From Streptomyces sp. NRRL B-24085 (GTDB lineage: Bacteria > Actinomycetota > Actinomycetes > Streptomycetales > Streptomycetaceae): a DNA stretch of 32,066 bases. Of the stretch, positions 16,136 through 23,550 are shown in pieces (the stretch's first letter is position 1; each line of letters begins with the position of its first letter). The DNA is taken from contig NZ_LJBR01000267.1 in NCBI RefSeq assembly GCF_001282115.1, positions 1 through 32,066 on the forward strand, read 5' to 3'. Both the position numbers and the translations under genes were made by a program. A model generated the notes under the pieces. It was not told the origin of the DNA. It saw only the letters and a program-made list of their open reading frames with translations, and ran no database searches.

Positions 16136-18354
16136 CCGACGGACCCGTCCACGGCACCTGGGAAGCCCGGCCGGCCGCGCGCTGGCAGGACGGCTTCCTC
16201 AGCGGCAACGGCCACCACGGCGCCCTCCTCTTCGGCGACCCCGGCGACGAGCGGCTCGTCGTCACCCACCACACCCTCGTCCGCCCCAACGGCGCCGAAC
16301 ACGCCCGCCCGCCCCGCCTGGCCGCCGAACTCCCGGCGCTCCAGGACCGGTTGCTCGCCGGTGAGCTCGACGCGGCCGAGAGCTTCACGGACGGCCGCCC
16401 GCTCCAGTGGGTGCAGCCCTTCCACCCCGCCTTCCAGATCCGGCTGCGCCGCCCGCACGCGGGCGCCGGCGACTACCGCCGGTCCGTCGACTTCACCACC
16501 GGCGTCCTGCACACGGAGTGCGGGGAGGGGCGCGGCCAGGTCTTCGTCTCCCGCGCCGACGACGTCATCGTCCAGCACGTCGAGGCGGCCGACCTGGTCG
16601 TCTCGCTCGACCACCGGCTCCCGGGCGCCCCCCACACCCTGCTGGTCGGCCAGAGCATCGTCCGCGCCGCCGACGGGGCCCTGCTCACCCTGCGCGTCCG
16701 CTACCCCGGCAGCGACCGCCGCTACACCGGCATCACCCTGGTCGTGCCCACGGGCGGCGCCCGCACCGTGCTCGTCACGCCAGGCGCCCACGTCACCGGC
16801 GCCGACTCCGTCCTGATCCTGACCCGCGTCGTACGCCACACCGGCGAACTGGACACCACCCCCCACGTCGAGGCCCTGCGCGACCTGGTCCCCGAGCCCG
16901 AGGCCGCGTCCGACGCGGAGTCCGCGTCCGAGGCCTGCGCCCGGCTCCTCGACCGGCACGTCGCCCTGCACCGGCCCGCCTACGCACGCGTCACCCTCGA
17001 CCTCGGCGCCGAGCCCGCCGAACGCGCCCTGCCGGGCTCGGAGCTGCTGGCCAAACCCGACAGCCCGGCGCTCCTGGAACGCCTCTTCGCCGCCGGCCGC
17101 TACCACCTGCTCTCCGCAAGCGGCCTCCTCCCGCCCCGCCTCACCGGCCTGTGGACCGGCGACTGGAACACCGCCTGGTCCGGGGCGTTCACCAACGACG
17201 CCAACCTCAACCTCCAGACCGCCTCCGCCGCGTCCGCAGCCCTCCCCGAGGTCACCGAAGCCCTCGCCGCCCTGGTGAACCGCCAGCTGCCCGACTGGCA
17301 GGACAACGCACGCGAGATCTTCGGCACCCGGGGAGCCGTGGCCCCGCCGCACTCCGACGGCGAGTCCGGGCTGACGTACCACTTCAGCCGGGAGTACCCG
17401 CTGCACCTGTGGACCGCGGGCGCCGACTGGCTGCTGAAACCCCTCGTCGACCACGACGAGACCCGCGGCGAGCAGGATCCGCGCACCGCCCGCGCGCTCG
17501 CCGAGGCCGCCCGGTTCTACGAGGACTTCCTCACCCGCACGGACGCCGACGGCCATCTCGTCGTCGTGCCCTCCTACTCGCCCGAGAACCGCCCCGCGAA
17601 CGCCGGTTGGGGCGCGATCAACGCGGCCATGGACCTCTCGGCCGCCCGGCACGCCCTGCGCACGGCCGCCGCCTACCACCCCGAACAGGCCGAAGTCTGG
17701 CGGGCCCTCGCCGACCGGCTCCCACCGCACCGGATCAACGCCGACGGAGCGCTTGCCGAATGGGCCTGGCCCGGACTCGACGACACCTACGACCACCGCC
17801 ACCTCAGCCACCTCTACGGCGTCTGGCCGCTCGACGAGATCACCCCCTACGACACCCCCGAACTCGCCGCGGCGGCACACCGCGCCCTCGAACTCCGCGG
17901 CTCCGAGAACGACTCGGCCCACGGCCACCTGCACCACGCCCTCGTCGCCGCCCGGCTGCGCGACGGCGAACGGGTCGCGCACGCCCTCGGCCAGGTCCTG
18001 GGCGGCGACTTCTTCCACGACTCGCTGATGAGCGCGCACTACCCCGGCCGGGACGTCTACAACGCGGACGCCGCCCACACCCTGCCCGCCGTCCTCGTCG
18101 AGATGCTCGTGCAGTCGACACCGGACCGGCTGGTGCTGCTCCCGGCGGTTCCCGCCGGCTGCCCCCGAGGTGAACTGCGGGGCGTCCGCACCAGGTTCGG
18201 GGCCGGACTCGACCTCACCTGGAGCCCCACAGAAGCGACGGCGGTGCTGCGCCCCACCCGCACCCACCGCGTCGAACTCCGGACTTCCTCCGGCGCCGAG
18301 CCCCTCGAACTCGTCGCCGGAGAAGACCACGTCCTCCGTCTGGAGGCGTGGTAA
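16132..18354 (+). CDS. GH95-like alpha-L-fucosidase (divergent)
   Basis: This 740-residue protein has GH95 architecture: an N-terminal beta domain with SGNGHHGALLFGD, a linker, and an (alpha/alpha)6 barrel. Candidate catalytic positions by motif are Asn358 and Asn360 in TNDANLNLQT, Glu485 in SYSPEN, and Asp568 in HLSHLYGVWPLDE. The asparagine motif is usually followed by Q-M-N-Y-W in this family; here Q-T-A-S-A replaces it, so substrate detail may differ. Known members cleave alpha-1,2-linked L-fucose or L-galactose, and xyloglucan carries fucose on galactose, so the position after GH42 fits well. There is no signal peptide, so action should be intracellular. The ATG overlaps the GH42 stop (ATGA). 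The sequence is rich in Asp and Glu around 250-270 (PEPEAASDAESASE), a probable interdomain linker. Confidence 0.82.
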   Translation: MTDGPVHGTWEARPAARWQDGFLSGNGHHGALLFGDPGDERLVVTHHTLVRPNGAEHARPPRLAAELPALQDRLLAGELDAAESFTDGRPLQWVQPFHPAFQIRLRRPHAGAGDYRRSVDFTTGVLHTECGEGRGQVFVSRADDVIVQHVEAADLVVSLDHRLPGAPHTLLVGQSIVRAADGALLTLRVRYPGSDRRYTGITLVVPTGGARTVLVTPGAHVTGADSVLILTRVVRHTGELDTTPHVEALRDLVPEPEAASDAESASEACARLLDRHVALHRPAYARVTLDLGAEPAERALPGSELLAKPDSPALLERLFAAGRYHLLSASGLLPPRLTGLWTGDWNTAWSGAFTNDANLNLQTASAASAALPEVTEALAALVNRQLPDWQDNAREIFGTRGAVAPPHSDGESGLTYHFSREYPLHLWTAGADWLLKPLVDHDETRGEQDPRTARALAEAARFYEDFLTRTDADGHLVVVPSYSPENRPANAGWGAINAAMDLSAARHALRTAAAYHPEQAEVWRALADRLPPHRINADGALAEWAWPGLDDTYDHRHLSHLYGVWPLDEITPYDTPELAAAAHRALELRGSENDSAHGHLHHALVAARLRDGERVAHALGQVLGGDFFHDSLMSAHYPGRDVYNADAAHTLPAVLVEMLVQSTPDRLVLLPAVPAGCPRGELRGVRTRFGAGLDLTWSPTEATAVLRPTRTHRVELRTSSGAEPLELVAGEDHVLRLEAW

Positions 18355-18390
18355 CCCCCGCATCTCCCCCCACCCATGGAAAGGGACACC

Positions 18391-19104
18391 ATGGCAAAGA
18401 GCACCCTGCGCAAGATCACCACGGCGGTGCTGGCCCCGGCGACGGCCGTCGGCGCCCTCGTCGGTCTCGCCTCCGCCCCCGCCTCCGCCGCCGTCTGGAG
18501 CACCTGCGACCAGTGGGGCAACACGACCCTGAACGGCTACACGCTCTACAACAACATCTGGGGCTCCGGCGCCGGCAGCCAGTGCATCTGGGCCAACTCC
18601 GGCACCAACTGGGGTGTCAACGCCAACCACCCCAACACCGGCGGCATCAAGTCCTACCCCAACTCCAAGAAGGTGATCAACAAGTCGATCACCTCGCTCG
18701 GATCGCTCTCCAGCAACTACAACGTCACGGTCCCCTCGTCCGGCGCGTACAACACGTCGTACGACATCTGGGACACCGACTACGACTATGAGATCATGCT
18801 CTGGGTCAACAAGACCGGAGCCGTCGGACCGCTCGGCACCTCGCAGGGCAACGTGACGCTCGGCGGCCACACCTGGACCGTCTACAAGGGCAGCAACGGG
18901 GCGAACCAGGTCTTCTCCTTCATCCGCACCTCCAACTCCAGCTCCGGCACCGTCAACATCCTCCCGATCCTGAAGTGGATCAAGGACACCAAGGGCTGGT
19001 TCGGCAACGAGACCATCGGGGACGTGCAGTTCGGCTTCGAGATCACCAGCTCGTCCGGCGGACTGAACTTCACGACCAACAACCTGACCGTCAGCAGCAG
19101 TTGA
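18391..19104 (+). CDS. secreted GH12 endoglucanase/xyloglucanase
   Basis: This 237-residue protein has a Sec signal peptide with cleavage expected after Ala-Ser-Ala (about residue 33), then a single GH12 jelly-roll domain. The nucleophile is Glu134 in DYEIMLWVN, and the acid/base is Glu217 in FGFEITSS. The length is normal for a GH12 catalytic domain with no carbohydrate-binding module. ATG 18391 is preferred over the in-frame ATG 18376 because GGAAAGGG lies just before it. The protein is rich in Asn, Ser, Thr and Trp, as expected for the fold. GH12 includes cellulases and xyloglucan-specific enzymes; the locus favours xyloglucan. It lies 36 bases after GH95 and would supply a second extracellular backbone-cutting activity beside GH74. 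Confidence 0.94.
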   Translation: MAKSTLRKITTAVLAPATAVGALVGLASAPASAAVWSTCDQWGNTTLNGYTLYNNIWGSGAGSQCIWANSGTNWGVNANHPNTGGIKSYPNSKKVINKSITSLGSLSSNYNVTVPSSGAYNTSYDIWDTDYDYEIMLWVNKTGAVGPLGTSQGNVTLGGHTWTVYKGSNGANQVFSFIRTSNSSSGTVNILPILKWIKDTKGWFGNETIGDVQFGFEITSSSGGLNFTTNNLTVSSS

Positions 19105-19123
19105 CCGCACGGGGTGGGGTTAC

Positions 19124-19714
19124 ATGGACCCCATGCGCAACTCCACCCCCTTCGCGGTCACCCTGACAGCCGCCGCCGCTCTGCTCGTCGTGCCGGGCAG
19201 CGCGGCGGCGGCACCCACCCCCACGGCGGGCCGCACGGCCCTGTACCCCGTGGCCGACCTCGCCGCAGAACGCCTCGCCACCGCCGACCTCGTCGCCGCG
19301 GCCAAGTGGGGCACCGACAGCCCCATCGACGACCCGGCCCGTGAGCAACAGGTCCTGGACAACGTGGCGGCCCAGGCCGAACTGCTCGGCGCCGACCCCG
19401 CCGAGATCCGCGTGATCTTCCGCGACCAGATCGAGGCCAACAAGGTGGTCCAGCGCGGCCTGTACCGGCGCTGGACCAACCACCCCGACGAGGCCCCGAC
19501 GACCAAGCCGGACCTCGGCGTCGTACGCCAGGAGATCAACCGGATCACCGGCGCGCTGGTCGAGGCCCTGGCCGACTCCTCGGAGAACCGCGGCACCCTC
19601 ACCTGCCGCCCCGAACTGGCCCTGGCAGCCTTCCAGGTCCGTCACGAGGACCACTTGGACGCCCTGCACACCCGGGCTCTGGTCCGCGCCCTGCCGTCAA
19701 TCTGCCGGGACTGA
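19124..19714 (+). CDS. secreted chorismate mutase, AroQ-gamma type
   Basis: This 196-residue protein has a signal peptide (hydrophobic stretch about residues 10-30, ending GSAAAA) and an all-helical AroQ domain. Residues Arg50, Lys61 and Arg73 and the segment FRDQIEANKVVQRGL fit the active-site pattern of the secreted mycobacterial chorismate mutase. A pair of Cys (161 and 194) matches the disulfide that closes that protein. It would convert chorismate to prephenate outside the cytoplasm, where no aromatic pathway is known, and its role there is unclear. ATG 19124 or 19133 could be used; both keep the signal peptide. The gene begins 19 bases after the GH12 stop with no terminator between, so it is probably on the same transcript. 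It could also be an unrelated neighbour. Confidence 0.85.
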   Translation: MDPMRNSTPFAVTLTAAAALLVVPGSAAAAPTPTAGRTALYPVADLAAERLATADLVAAAKWGTDSPIDDPAREQQVLDNVAAQAELLGADPAEIRVIFRDQIEANKVVQRGLYRRWTNHPDEAPTTKPDLGVVRQEINRITGALVEALADSSENRGTLTCRPELALAAFQVRHEDHLDALHTRALVRALPSICRD

Positions 19715-19724
19715 CCGAGTCTTT

Positions 19725-19780
19725 CAGGGGCGCGGGGAACTGCGCGACCAGCCACAGCGAAGCCGCAGCCGACGAACGAC
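19725..19780 (+). repeat. dispersed intergenic repeat, family A, copy 2
   Basis: CAGGGGCGCGGGGAACTGCG followed by CGACCAGCCACA is nearly identical to the copy at 23332 and is the reverse of copy 1. It fills the whole gap between the convergent chorismate mutase and GH31 genes. No strong terminator stem was found in this gap, so any termination would rely on this element. Confidence 0.8.
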
Positions 19781-21829
19781 CTACTGCGCCCCTTCCTGGA
19801 TCGGCAACCGTGCCCCGTCCCGCAGGAACAACGGAATCCGGTCCAGCGGCGCGTCGACGGTCACCGTGGTCCCACCGGCGTAGGTCTCCCCGGTCCACGC
19901 GTCGGTCCACTCGGCACCCGCCGGAAGATACGCGCTACGGGCCGTCGCACCGGCCGTGAGGACCGGCGCGACCAGGACATCCGCCCCGAACAGATACGCG
20001 TCGTCGACCCCCCAGGCCGCCTGGTCCTCGGGGAACTCCAGGAACAGCGGCCGCATCGGCGTCAGCCCCTCCTCGTGCGCCTCCCGCATCACCCGAAGGA
20101 CATACGGCTTCAACCGCTCCCGCAGCCGCAGGTACTTCTCCATGATCGCGCCGGCCTCCTCGCCGTACGACCACACCTCGTTCGGGCCGCCGGTCATGTC
20201 CGGGCCCAACGGCATGCCCGGGTCGCGGAAGCCGTGCAGCCGCATCAGCGGGGACAACGCGCCGAACTGGAACCAGCGGACCATCACCTCCCGGTACGCC
20301 GGGTCGTCCGGGTCACCGCCGTGGAAGCCGCCGATGTCGGTGTTCCACCAGGGGATGCCGGACATCGCGGTGTTGAGACCGGCCGCGATCTGCGCGCGCA
20401 GGGTCGGGAAGTCGGTGCCGATGTCACCGGACCACAGGGCGGCCCCGTAGCGCTGACTGCCCGCCCACGCCGAGCGGTTGAGGGTGACGACCTCCTCCCC
20501 GGCGGCGCTCAGGCCCTCGTGGAAGGTGCGGGAGTTCTCGGCCGGGTACATGTTGCCGACCTCCAGGCCGGGCCCCGCCCAGTACCGCAGGTTCTCCTGG
20601 AAGCCCGGCTTGAGCTCCGGCTCGCAGGCGTCCAGCCAGAAGGCGGTGATGCCGTACGGCTCCAGGTAGTTCTCCCGCACGCGCGACCACATGAACTCCC
20701 GGGCCTCCGGGTTCGTCGCGTCGTAGAAGGCGACCTGGACGGTGGAGGCGACCCCCTTGTCGGGCCAGTCGGCGTGCGCCGTCGGACCGTACTGGGTGCC
20801 GATGAAGTACCCGCGCTGCTCCATCAGGGAGTGGTTCTCGCTGAGCGGCGACACCGACGGCCAGACGCTCACCACCAGCTTGATGCCCAGCTCCTCCAGT
20901 TCGCGGACCATGGCAGCCGGGTCGGGCCACTCGGCCGGGTCGAACCTCCACTCGCCGAGGTGCGTCCAGTGGAAGAAGTCGCAGACGATCGCGGAGATCG
21001 GCAGCCCGCGGCGCTTGTACTCCCGTGCCACGGAGAGGAGTTCGTCCTGGGTGCGGTAGCGGAGCTTGCACTGCCAGAAGCCCGCCGCCCACTCCGGCAG
21101 CATGGGCGTGCGGCCGGTCACCGCGCTGTAGCGGCGCTGCCCGTCGGCCGGGGTGCCCGCGGTGATCCAGTAGTCGATCTGGCGGGCCGAGTCGGCCACC
21201 CAGCGGGTGCCGTTGCGGGCGAGCTCCACGCGGCCGATCGCCGGGTTGTTCCACAGCAGGGTGTAACCGCGGCTGGAGGCGAGGACCGGGATGGCGACCT
21301 CGGCGTTGCGCTGGACCAGGTCCAGGACCAGGCCCTTCTGGTCCAGCCTGCCGTGCTGGTGCTGGCCGAGCCCGTACAGCTTCTCGTCGTCGTAGGCGGC
21401 GAAGCGCTGCTCCAGGCGGTGGTGGCCGTTGCCGACGGCGGTGTACAGCCGCGGGCCGGGCCACCAGAAGTGGGCGCGGGCCTCCGCGAGGAGCTCGGAC
21501 GAGTCCTCGGTGCGCAGGAAGCGGAGCTGTCCCTCGGCGTCGACGTGGACGGTCAGCGCGCCCACCGTCAACCGGGCTTCCCCGTCACCGATCTTGACCG
21601 TGCTCTCGGTGGCCGGCGGCTCGTCGAGCAGGGCACCCGGCAGTCCCTCCAGGACGGGCCCGCCGAGCCGGGCCCGCACCCGCACCGCGTCCGGGCCCCA
21701 CGGCTCGACGCGTACGGTCTCCTGGCGCCCGCTCCACTCCAGCGCGCCGTCCCGCTCCCGGAACGTGCCGACGGTGGGGGAGGACTGCGCGAGGCTGACC
21801 TTGGGCTGTGTTGCGGCAGGCTGATTCAC
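19781..21829 (-). CDS. cytoplasmic GH31 alpha-xylosidase
   Basis: This 682-residue GH31 enzyme should remove the alpha-1,6-xylose from the non-reducing end of xyloglucan oligosaccharides. An N-terminal beta domain is followed by the catalytic barrel. The nucleophile is Asp400 in FWLDACEPEL; WLDA-x-EPE is the form I associate with alpha-xylosidases, while alpha-glucosidases usually read W-x-D-M-N-E. The general acid is Asp469 in WSGDIGTDF. PWWNTDIGGF and the C-terminal beta domains are in order. No signal peptide is seen. The start is GTG 21829, with AGGAG eight bases upstream. It follows the regulator gene by 99 bases on the same strand, and I see no operator in that gap. It is therefore probably transcribed from the regulator promoter. 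Confidence 0.93.
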   Translation of the reverse strand: MNQPAATQPKVSLAQSSPTVGTFRERDGALEWSGRQETVRVEPWGPDAVRVRARLGGPVLEGLPGALLDEPPATESTVKIGDGEARLTVGALTVHVDAEGQLRFLRTEDSSELLAEARAHFWWPGPRLYTAVGNGHHRLEQRFAAYDDEKLYGLGQHQHGRLDQKGLVLDLVQRNAEVAIPVLASSRGYTLLWNNPAIGRVELARNGTRWVADSARQIDYWITAGTPADGQRRYSAVTGRTPMLPEWAAGFWQCKLRYRTQDELLSVAREYKRRGLPISAIVCDFFHWTHLGEWRFDPAEWPDPAAMVRELEELGIKLVVSVWPSVSPLSENHSLMEQRGYFIGTQYGPTAHADWPDKGVASTVQVAFYDATNPEAREFMWSRVRENYLEPYGITAFWLDACEPELKPGFQENLRYWAGPGLEVGNMYPAENSRTFHEGLSAAGEEVVTLNRSAWAGSQRYGAALWSGDIGTDFPTLRAQIAAGLNTAMSGIPWWNTDIGGFHGGDPDDPAYREVMVRWFQFGALSPLMRLHGFRDPGMPLGPDMTGGPNEVWSYGEEAGAIMEKYLRLRERLKPYVLRVMREAHEEGLTPMRPLFLEFPEDQAAWGVDDAYLFGADVLVAPVLTAGATARSAYLPAGAEWTDAWTGETYAGGTTVTVDAPLDRIPLFLRDGARLPIQEGAQ

Positions 21830-21928
21830 GAGGAGTGCTCCTGGAGGAATGCGGACAGGAAGGAACGCAGACAGGGGCGTGCCGCACAGGAACGGAACGC
21901 GGGGTGTGCGGTGTCCGGCAGGGGGGCG

Positions 21929-22942
21929 TCAGGACGCCGAGGGTGCCGGGCCCGTGCTCGCCCGGACCGTCAACTCGGGCTCGATCAGGATGACTTCGTC
22001 CTCACCGCGGCCCTCCAGCTTGGCGACGAGACGCTCCAGGGCATGCCGGCCCATCTCCTGGGCGGGGATGGCGACCGAGGTCAGCCGCACCGAGGCCTGG
22101 ACGGCGACCTGCTCGGGGCAGATCGCGACCACCGAGACGTCCTCGGGGATGGCCCGGCCCTGCTGGCGCAGCAGAGCGAGCAGCGGCTCGACGGCCTGTT
22201 CGTTCTGCACGACGAAGCCCGTGGTGGACGGGCGCTCGTCGAGGATGCGGGCGAGGGTCACGGCCATCGCGTCGTACCCGCCGTCGCACGGCCGGTGCAG
22301 CAGCCGTACGCCCAACTCCTGGGCGCGCGAACGGAGTCCGTCCAGGGTGCGTTCGGCGAAACCGGTGTGCCGTTCGTAGACCGCGGGGGCCTCGCCGATG
22401 ACAGCGATGTCGCGGTGCCCGAGCTTCGCGAGATGCTCGACGCACAGGGCGCCGGTGGCCCGGAAGTCGAGGTCGACGCAGGTCAGTCCGGAGGTGTCGG
22501 CGGGGAGTCCGATGAGCACGGACGGCTGGTCGGTGCCGCGCAGCAACGGCAGCCGCTCGTCGTCGAGTTCGACGTCCATCAGGATCATCGCGTCGGCGAG
22601 CCCGCTGCCGGTGACCCGGCGTACGGCGTCGGGGCCCTCCTCGCCGGTGAGCAGCAGGACGTCGTACCCGTGGGTCCGGGCGGTGGTGGCCACCGCGATG
22701 GCGATCTCCATCATCACCGGCACGTACATGTCGGTGCGGAGCGGGATCATCAGCGCGATGATGTTCGACCTGCTGCTGGCGAGTGCGCGGGCCCCGGCGT
22801 TCGGGTGGTAGCCGAGCTCGCGGATGCTCTCCTCGACCCGCTGCCGGGTGCTCGTCGAGATGGACCGCTTGCCACTGAGGACATAGCTCACCGTGCTCGC
22901 CGAGACTCCGGCGTGCTGGGCGACCTCGGCGAGGGTGACCAT
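21929..22942 (-). CDS. LacI-family regulator of the xyloglucan locus
   Basis: This 337-residue repressor has an N-terminal helix-turn-helix (TLAEVAQHAGVSASTVSYVLSG, residues 3-24) and the hinge-helix region YHPNAGARALAS, followed by a periplasmic-binding-protein-like sensor domain (IALMIPLRTDMYVPVMMEI onward). ATG 22942 is chosen since GGAGAG lies just before it; a TTG at 22954 would add four residues and overlaps that ribosome site. Operators at 22960 and 23049 flank its promoter, so it should control itself and, through the divergent pair of sites at 7908 and 8068, the GH3 gene and the importer operon. The inducer is likely an imported oligosaccharide or sugar such as isoprimeverose; this cannot be read from the sequence. 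Confidence 0.93.
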   Translation of the reverse strand: MVTLAEVAQHAGVSASTVSYVLSGKRSISTSTRQRVEESIRELGYHPNAGARALASSRSNIIALMIPLRTDMYVPVMMEIAIAVATTARTHGYDVLLLTGEEGPDAVRRVTGSGLADAMILMDVELDDERLPLLRGTDQPSVLIGLPADTSGLTCVDLDFRATGALCVEHLAKLGHRDIAVIGEAPAVYERHTGFAERTLDGLRSRAQELGVRLLHRPCDGGYDAMAVTLARILDERPSTTGFVVQNEQAVEPLLALLRQQGRAIPEDVSVVAICPEQVAVQASVRLTSVAIPAQEMGRHALERLVAKLEGRGEDEVILIEPELTVRASTGPAPSAS

Positions 22943-22959
22943 CCAGCTCTCCAAGCTTT

Positions 22960-22973
22960 GTGAAGCGCTTCGA
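22960..22973. promoter_or_regulatory. LacI-type operator O3 (imperfect, next to the lacI start)
   Basis: GTGAAGCGCTTCGA keeps the 10-bp core GAAGCGCTTC but differs from the other three copies at the first two bases. It lies 18 bases upstream of the lacI ATG, in the leader region. A weaker site here is typical for autoregulation. Confidence 0.82.
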
Positions 22974-23012
22974 CAGTGCGCAGTACGAACAGGTGCGGGT
23001 GGGGGTGGTTCG

Positions 23013-23041
23013 ACAGTAGCTCCCCCGGGAGTGGGTGTCCA
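23013..23041 (-). promoter_or_regulatory. candidate lacI-GH31 promoter
   Basis: On the minus strand, TGGACA (23041-23036) and TACTGT (23018-23013) are 17 bases apart, one mismatch from TTGACA and a match to TANNNT. The predicted start, near 23006, gives a leader of about 65 bases that contains operator O3. Operator O4 lies 7 bases upstream of the -35. Confidence 0.6.
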
Positions 23042-23048
23042 TAGGTTG

Positions 23049-23062
23049 TCGAAGCGCTTCGA
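23049..23062. promoter_or_regulatory. LacI-type operator O4 (upstream of the lacI promoter)
   Basis: A perfect TCGAAGCGCTTCGA lying just upstream of the predicted lacI -35. Its centre is 89 bp from that of O3, so one repressor tetramer, or two dimers, could bridge the promoter. Confidence 0.88.
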
Positions 23063-23331
23063 CTACGACGCTCGGGCGTGTTCCGCACAGACGAGCCCCC
23101 GACACCGCCGCCCCGACCGGGCCTGGCCGTTCACCACCTCGACGAGCCCGGCTCCCTGCCTACCACGCCCGGCCGCGGGGGGCCATGGAACGAGCGGCGG
23201 CGCACCGGAGCAGCCCGCGGGCGGGCGCCGGCGGGGATGGGCACCGTACATCCATTCCGGGCCCCTGTTCGCCTGCGGCGGCCCGTTCGGCCCGGTGGGG
23301 GCTCTTCGGGGCATCGGCGGCTGCAACTCCC

Positions 23332-23392
23332 GAGGGGCGCGGGGAACCGCGCGACCAGCCACAACGCACCCACAGTCGCCCGACAACCCGGC
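23332..23392 (+). repeat. dispersed intergenic repeat, family A, copy 3
   Basis: GAGGGGCGCGGGGAACCGCG followed by CGACCAGCCACAACG matches copy 2 with few changes, and the downstream tail is also related (CGCACCCACAGTCGCC against CGAAGCCGCAGCCGAC). It lies between the sugar locus and the core-gene block. Confidence 0.78.
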
Positions 23393-23550
23393 GCACGTTC
23401 GACCGGGCACCGGACCGCATCGCGTCGACATGGGCCGAACGGCCGCGCGAGGGGTGGTGACCTCGCCCCGGATCAGGTACATACGATCGGGTAGCACCCG
23501 TCGGTAACCATACGGCCCCCAAGATCCCGATTCACGACGAGGTGAGCCTG

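Larger units (their letters stand above)
22943..23550. other. intergenic region between lacI and the acyl-CoA dehydrogenase gene
   Basis: The left part holds the lacI promoter and two operators. The middle (about 23063-23330) shows no convincing gene or RNA. A family A repeat lies at 23332-23392. Near the right end, TACGAT (23483-23488) could be a -10 hexamer for the acyl-CoA dehydrogenase gene, but no good -35 precedes it. It abuts an inverted repeat CGGGT-AGC-ACCCG (23488-23500), a possible operator. The leader from there to ATG 23551 would be about 55 bases. Confidence 0.55.

Noticed and set aside
16108..19110. 1000-codon minus-strand frame opposite GH95 and GH12
   Set aside because: It covers three clear features on the other strand and has no motif or ribosome site of its own.
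20075..22963. 962-codon open frame opposite GH31 and lacI
   Set aside because: It runs through two well-supported genes and the gap between them, with low-complexity composition and no recognisable domain.
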